Source: Haplosporangium gracile
Lineage: Eukaryota; Mortierellomycota; Mortierellomycetes; Mortierellales; Mortierellaceae
DNA length: 24,086 nt
Assembly (NCBI GenBank): GCA_015499985.1
Contig: JAAAUF010000526.1
Location: 1-24,086, forward strand
Reading direction: 5' to 3'
A program made the position numbers and the translations under genes. Below the pieces are notes generated by a model, which saw only the letters and a program-made list of their open reading frames with translations, was not told the DNA's origin and did no database searches. Within the stretch, counting starts at the first letter, position 1. Every line of letters starts with the position of its first letter. Below, piece by piece: positions 19,541 through 24,086 of this stretch.

Positions 19541-19546
19541 AATAAA
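19541..19546 (+). terminator. AATAAA poly(A) signal of RPS10
   Basis: The first canonical AATAAA on the plus strand after the RPS10 stop lies 172 nt downstream, after a T-rich stretch (19489-19520). It is a plausible 3' end for this gene. Confidence 0.5.
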
Positions 19547-20256
19547 TGAGTCCATCATGAATCCATACAAAGAAATCGGTCTCCAATGTGTTGTTTTGCT
19601 GCCTGAGAGTTTGAACGACTGCTATCTGTTGATGATGGATATTGAGCGCAATTATCGTGTTCTACTTAACCCATGCATGGACAGTTAACAATCCACTTGA
19701 ACTATGTCAAGTCTGTCTGTGTATTTGCCTGTGTGTAATAATTGAGAGGAGTAGCAATAAATGTGAAACTGCAGCAAAACTATATCGCTTCTCATGTGCT
19801 CTTTCTCTTTTCATCCACTTTTATCACGATCATCCTCTAATTCGGTTGCTTCTTGTGGAAGGAAACAAATCAATGGGCGTAAAGTATTCCATTTCACGAG
19901 ACAAAACAAAGCAATGTCTTCGGTTCAACGTGCGGTAGGCAAGCAGAGAGTGAGACAAGATGTTGATGATTTGGTTGAGCCATAGTTTACCAGGCATAGT
20001 TTAAAAAGGCTTTCACTCTCTTAACTCCGGCTTCGAGTCCAAGGGAGTCTAGAGATGGGTAGGTGGTTATTTCTGTGGCTATTTCGGTCTTTCTAGGATG
20101 AGCGAGCGAACGAGCGAGGAGAGGTAGAAGTGGAGAGAGTAGAAAGGGAAAGGGAAAATTGATGCAGGCACTCCTATCTGCATCCTTTCCTCCCGCTCAG
20201 TTCTTCCATGCTCTCTTCCCGGATTGCAATTGGTTTGGCCTAAAACATGGGGGGGA

Positions 20257-20277
20257 AGAGAGAGAGAGAGAGAGAGG
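20257..20277 (+). repeat. (GA)n microsatellite
   Basis: About ten GA units after a G run in the intergenic region. It is simple sequence with no coding role. Confidence 0.9.
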
Positions 20278-20640
20278 GATGACCAAAGCTGTTAATTTTC
20301 TCTTGCCAATCGGGCAAGAAGGAAACAAAAAAAAACTACTGCAGGTTGATTGTGAAAAATGAAAAAGTCCACCCGACCCACAATTGGCCTGAAAGAACTA
20401 GTGAGGGAGGAGGAGGTATTACGAGAGGGGGTGTTGAAGAGGAAGGTGGAACAGCCCCTGCCCTCGATTGCTGTTTACTGTTCAAGGAGAATTTTCATAA
20501 AAAAATAAATTGAATAATGTACCTTTGGTGTCTATACGGCAAATGAGCAAGTGGGCAGAGGGCAGCACCTTTCTCTCTCGTCACATAATTTGAATTGAAT
20601 GGAGTGAGAATCTCCGCTTCAAGAACAGAGAATGAAATTT

Positions 20641-20703
20641 GGACAGAGAGAAGGAAAGGAGGGAGAGGGAGAGAGAGAGCGAGAGAGAGAGAGAGAGGGG
20701 AAA
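20641..20703 (+). repeat. Purine-only GA-rich tract
   Basis: A nearly pure A/G stretch with long GAGAGA runs broken by single bases, about 380 bp from the first GA run. Confidence 0.9.
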
Positions 20704-20875
20704 GAGTGATAGAGGACTCGGACCATGAATGAAACAAACAGACTGAGGGACCTCATACAATTGTCCCTTCAAAGGTGAAATAATTGAAAGAGACAGAGGA
20801 GGGAGGGAGCGGATATGAGTGAATTGGGATTATTTGAGTGTGGTTGAGACAGGGATAACGAGTGGTCAGGCACAA

Positions 20876-20891
20876 GTGTGTGTGTGTGTGT
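20876..20891 (+). repeat. (GT)n microsatellite
   Basis: Eight GT units in the tetraspanin upstream region. Confidence 0.9.
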
Positions 20892-20965
20892 TCCTTATGA
20901 ATTTCATCTCAGGCACCGGTCTAATTTCTTTATCACCGATTAGACTTAAGGTACCCGCTTAAGGC

Positions 20966-21260
20966 TCTTTTGTTCTTATTTTCCTTTCTCTTCTTCTTTT
21001 TACTCTCTTCTTTCTCTACTTTTCACTTTCTCTCCTCTATCCTTTTCTTTTCTCTTCTCATCGCTCTCTCTCGCGCCTCCATCCTCTCTATCTCTCACCC
21101 GTCCCCGCTTTCACTAGTGCCCACTCTCTTACCCTTCACTCCCATTCTATCCACCATACCCTTTCCTCCTACTCCTACGCCTTCACTCTTGTCCTCATTC
21201 TCACTCAATCTATATCATCCTCCCTCTCACCTTCGCTCTTACCCCTGCCTTCACACCTAA
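20966..21260 (+). promoter_or_regulatory. Long pyrimidine-rich tract upstream of the tetraspanin gene
   Basis: About 295 bp of strongly C+T-biased coding-strand sequence grades into an A+C-rich leader (about 21260-21368) just before the start codon. C+T tracts followed by A/C-rich leaders are common at fungal transcription starts, so this is the probable core promoter and 5' UTR. A Phe/Ser/Leu-rich open frame within it is a product of the composition. Confidence 0.5.
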
Positions 21261-21368
21261 CACCACTCATACCTCTTAACGACCAACACCACTCAACAAA
21301 CACGCCCACCCTCGACGAAACAGAACCAGCACAACAACAACAGCAACCAATAACAGCAAACAAACAGT

Positions 21369-22792
21369 ATGACAAACATTCGCAAGGTCCAATACACCCT
21401 TTTCGGGATGCTGGCCTTCTACATGATCACCGGCATCGGCGCCCTCATCCTTGCTAACATGTGGCTCAGCAGTGGAGTCGCCCCCCGTGAAGCCGTCATT
21501 TCTCGCGAAATCGAAAGAGGTACATCATCCTTATCCCAGTTATGTTCATCAGATCTGGATCAGTCGATTTTTGGCTGTTTCTGAATGATATTAATATCTG
21601 TAATGGGTTTCAATAATGCATGCACATACATACCCCGATCTTGCGTCAAGGGCAGGGAACTGGGCGGTACGAGGGGCGAAGGGAAAGCGGTGAAGTGGGA
21701 GGGGAGGGAAGGAAGAGAAGAGAAGATAGATGGGAATACCGCCAACGGGGATGGAGCAGGGGGATGGACAACTGACTTTTCGTTACAGGATTCGTGCTTG
21801 CCATGCCTCTTCCACCATCCATTCTTTTTTTTCTTCTATTGTTATTGTGATTTGTTGCTTAGTACTTTTCGGATTACCCGGAAGGCACGAAAGTTCAAAC
21901 CCGCAGACACAGCTCAGCACTAAAAGAGAGACATCAATATTGTTGTTGTTGTACACACAACAAGAGCACACACAAACTGGGTTTTAATTTACAACAATGC
22001 GCGATCGATGGTCGCACCAACGAAGAATAACAAAGCAAAAAGGAGGATAGCACTAACTCTCGAACGGAAACTATTTTCTCCTTTCTTTTCTCCTTTCCTC
22101 CACAATCTCTATCTAACAGCTGGTGCAATTATTGGTGGCATTGTCGCGGCAACAGGGGTCATTGGATTTGTTGGCGCCATCGCGCCAATTAAACGCAAGG
22201 ACTGTCTGGTAGCCTATATTGTCCTCTTGATCGCCGTCATTTTGGCCGAGCTCGGACTTGGAGGCGTGATCTGGTTCAAGACTCTGCGCATGCGTAGTAC
22301 CTTCCAGGACCAGTGGACTCATCAGTGGGCCCCTACCCTCAAGATTGCCTTCCAGGACATGGTACGCATTTACGACAATAACTTTTCTGTCTATTTTTCT
22401 ATCTTGTTTTAATCTACTTTTATATAGGTACTAAGATTTGATTTATCTAACAATTCTCGTCTTTCCATCCTCTTCACTCCACTTTTATATTTACCATATA
22501 ATAGGATTCTCTGGCGGGATACGGGCAATGCTGCGGTTACCTCCCCCAAACCGAGGTAGTCTCCTCCGGAGCCTGTGCCACCTCCAGCCCCACATTCCCA
22601 GGATGCGAAGAAAAGATCTCAGCCTTTGCAGACGGCTACCTCCGCAAGTTGTTCACGTCATTGTTTGGATTCACAATCGTCAACGTCTTTGTCTTCGTCA
22701 CGACGGTTATTCTTATTCAGACCAGGAACGATGAAGAAAGATATATCCGTATCGGCAAGAAGGAGGGCCGGACCTATATTGATTCTATCTAG
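21369..22792 (+). CDS. Tetraspanin family membrane protein, 226 aa, 3 exons
   Basis: Tetraspanins organise membrane microdomains; fungal members act in processes such as infection-cell emergence and polarity, but no specific role can be read here. Exons: 21369-21519, 22120-22361, 22505-22792; phases 1 and 0 agree. Four hydrophobic segments are seen: TM1 about 9-35 (LFGMLAFYMITGIGALILA), TM2 about 51-75 (GGIVAATGVIGFVGAIAPI), TM3 about 79-103 (YIVLLIAVILAELGLGGVI, with buried Glu94) and TM4 about 181-201 (FGFTIVNVFVFVTTVILI). The large extracellular loop between TM3 and TM4 has the signature CCG motif (GQCCGY, Cys140-Cys141) and Cys155 and Cys165, giving the four cysteines of a simple tetraspanin loop. 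The cytoplasmic tail is charged. Intron 1 (600 nt) is the longest in the window and G-rich in the middle. The class is firm from the topology plus CCG; the subfamily is unknown. Confidence 0.88.
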
Positions 22793-22903
22793 AGCGCTTA
22801 TTCGGGGCATCGTGCCTCTTTTTCCTACTCTCTTTCTCGACCAGCCAGTTAGAATGGCCGTTGTACATATACCTCTTTCTCTTTGCCTTGCATTCTCTTT
22901 CAA

Positions 22904-22909
22904 AATAAA
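22904..22909 (+). terminator. AATAAA poly(A) signal of the tetraspanin gene
   Basis: A canonical AATAAA 112 nt after the tetraspanin stop, within the 248-bp gap to the converging TRM7 stop. Confidence 0.6.
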
Positions 22910-22987
22910 ACCTCAAAAGCATCGTATTTTTATACGTATTCACTACTCTACTATATCATCACCACGGAATGCGGACGACTGAACAAA

Positions 22988-22993
22988 TTTATT
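22988..22993 (-). terminator. AATAAA poly(A) signal of TRM7
   Basis: On the minus strand a canonical AATAAA lies 48-53 nt past the TRM7 stop. The two opposing signals in this interval are about 80 bp apart, so the two 3' UTRs abut or overlap slightly. Confidence 0.6.
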
Positions 22994-23040
22994 ACATCTA
23001 TAAGATTACTTCCACTTCCCTTCGACGGCTCAGAAATGCT

Positions 23041-24079
23041 TCACTTTTTGGACATTTGCTCGTTAAAGAAGCCTTTACGCTTCTTCTCCATAGCGCTGAG
23101 ATAAGGGGCCGTGATGGGCATCTGGACGGGGGCTAATACCTTATAATCCTCGTTGTTTCCAGAATCGGGCAACGCGTAGGTCATATCTGAATCGAACCCG
23201 CTCAAGTCGCCGCAGGCGATGAAGGGGACGATCGTTCTGTTTGAGTTTCCTCGTGAGTCCGTGGGCGCTATTTTTTTTTAAATATGTGGAGTGAGTATGT
23301 TAAGTGAGAAATAGGGATTTATTTTATGTGAAGGTCGATCGACATACCATGTAGAAGTAAAGAGGAGGTTTGCGAAAAGAAACATACCGAGATCGAGAAG
23401 TGGGTTGCCCATGTTGGGAACATAGTCTTTGGGTGGGGTATAGTCCTGGCACACAATGAATGCCTCTAAATACATCAACGAAGCAAACAAAAACGGTCTT
23501 GTTAGTCACTAAACATACACATGCATATATGTATATATATACAAAGTGTTTCTTTCCTGTTATTTTGTATGGTCCATGATCTACAAAAAAAAACACACAC
23601 ACACACACGTACCGATACTAGAGTTGCGGGAACTCCTCGGTTTGCTACATGTGACCTTTGGGAAGAAGACCTTGAGCTGGGTGTAGAGCAAAGTGATGTC
23701 CTTGCCACGGAAGATCTTTGCGACAAAGGATCCGCCGGGCCGGAGGACGTGGGTTGTGATGTTAAGTGCTGCCAACAACAATTGTGCTTGGATATACTCG
23801 TCCATGTCGTGCAGTCCCGTCACTAGAGCGGTCAGAGTGAATTAGAGAAAGTCAAAGATCAGCGAAAGAATTGTTTCTTCCTTCCGAATAATGCAAGTTG
23901 ATTTCCTTTTCGTTTTGCTCCACCGTGTCTCTCAGTTTTGATCCAATGGTTTTACCATCGGGTGCGCCGTCGCAGACAACAATGTCGGCCATCTCGCCGT
24001 CAAAGTAGGAAATAATTTGATCCGCCGTCGACTGTTTGGTGATATCGCCCTGCAACTGAATAACTCCTGGTAACGGTGC
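23041..24079 (-). CDS. TRM7: tRNA 2'-O-ribose methyltransferase TRM7/FTSJ1, C-terminal 212 aa (partial)
   Basis: Trm7/FTSJ1 uses S-adenosylmethionine to methylate the 2'-O-ribose of anticodon-loop residues 32 and 34 of selected tRNAs in the cytoplasm, with partner proteins. Visible exons in transcript order: 24079-23956, 23822-23613, 23465-23388, 23267-23041; all internal junctions are phase 1. Seen: [20 protein letters not shown], the catalytic Asp in [31 protein letters not shown], the catalytic Lys in [22 protein letters not shown] with the catalytic Glu, and a Lys-rich end. These are three members of the K-D-K-E tetrad of RrmJ-type enzymes. The first Lys and the SAM-binding Gly-rich loop must lie in the 70-80 or so N-terminal residues beyond the right edge; an acceptor AG sits at 24080-24081. 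The gene is convergent with the tetraspanin. Confidence 0.93.
23593..23610. repeat. (CA)n microsatellite abutting a TRM7 splice donor
   Basis: On the coding (minus) strand the second visible donor reads GTACGT and runs straight into a (GT)n run, then a T run and a TAG. The repeat starts within a few bases of the exon end. Confidence 0.9.
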
Positions 24080-24086
24080 CTAAAAT

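Larger units (their letters stand above)
19547..21368. other. Long gene-free interval with low-complexity tracts
   Basis: About 1.8 kb between the RPS10 3' end and the tetraspanin start. Open frames here are short, lack recognisable domains and do not chain through plausible splice sites. It contains GA microsatellites, a GT run, two CTTAAG palindromes 7 bp apart (20945-20950 and 20958-20963), and a long C+T tract upstream of the tetraspanin gene. I see no tRNA, rRNA or transposon ends. Confidence 0.5.

Noticed and set aside
19625..19700. C/D-box snoRNA suggested by TTGATGATGG
   Set aside because: There is a C-box-like core but no CTGA D box at a sensible distance and no closing terminal stem.
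20010..20060. tRNA T-arm-like sequence GGCTTCGAGTCC
   Set aside because: Position 53/61 pairing fails and no D-arm or acceptor stem can be drawn upstream.
20970..21260. Phe/Ser/Leu/Pro-rich open frame of 96 codons
   Set aside because: It is the translation of a C+T-rich promoter tract; the apparent hydrophobicity comes from base composition.
23581..23612. A 32-nt mini-intron in TRM7 using the nearby TAG
   Set aside because: It is too short for normal splicing and would break the family-conserved junction to EAFIVCQDY, which the 23466 acceptor restores.
1..24086. CRISPR array, bacterial operon or complete transposon with terminal repeats
   Set aside because: There are no regularly spaced direct repeats with spacers, all genes are intron-bearing, and no matched terminal inverted repeats or target duplications were found around the Fanzor relic.

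Overview
The window looks like nuclear DNA of an early-diverging fungus, most likely Mucoromycota and Mortierella-like. The reasons are genes rich in short introns (mostly 60-130 nt, GTAAGT-type donors, CTAAT/CTAAC-like branch sites), AATAAA 3' signals, pyrimidine-rich promoters, a fungal Zn2Cys6 regulator, a fungal-type Spc7/KNL1, and a relic of a Fanzor (eukaryotic TnpB-like) gene. The lineage is inferred from memory of these families, not from a search.

Layout, left to right: (1) 1-990, the C-terminal half of a decayed Fanzor-type RNA-guided nuclease gene; (2) 1184-5576 (+), a BET protein with two bromodomains, a NET domain and a BRD4-long-isoform-like tail, 12 exons, 1117 aa; (3) 5782-10979 (+), the kinetochore scaffold KNL1/Spc7, 12 exons, 1357 aa; (4) 11065-13573 (-), an ERT1/AcuK/RDS2-type Zn2Cys6-PAS regulator of gluconeogenesis, 7 exons, 461 aa; (5) 14405-15773 (+), a UBE2W-type ubiquitin-conjugating enzyme, 7 exons, 150 aa; (6) 16109-17100 (-), the mitochondrial Fe-S protein NFU1, 2 exons, 278 aa; (7) 18042-19369 (+), ribosomal protein eS10, 3 exons, 151 aa; (8) 19370-21368, a 2-kb gene-free stretch with GA, GT and CT low-complexity tracts; (9) 21369-22792 (+), a tetraspanin, 3 exons, 226 aa; (10) 23041-24079 (-), the C-terminal two thirds of the tRNA 2'-O-methyltransferase TRM7/FTSJ1, running off the right edge. 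Each reconstructed exon chain keeps phase across all junctions and ends at a single stop.

The genes are unrelated housekeeping functions (chromatin reading, chromosome segregation, carbon metabolism, ubiquitination, Fe-S assembly, translation, membrane organisation, tRNA modification), not a pathway cluster. They form convergent pairs (KNL1/ERT1, UBE2W/NFU1, tetraspanin/TRM7) and divergent pairs (ERT1/UBE2W, NFU1/RPS10).

The best leads are: the Fanzor relic, which appears to have lost its alternative RuvC-II glutamate and to carry a frameshift at an ATGG tandem repeat; a 90-nt stop-free, in-frame intron inside the ERT1 zinc cluster; a BRD4-like C-terminal region in a fungal BET protein; paired SILK/RVSF PP1 docking motifs plus MELT-like repeats in KNL1; a CRE/E-box palindrome upstream of the BET gene; and a weak H/ACA-like structure in a long RPS10 intron.
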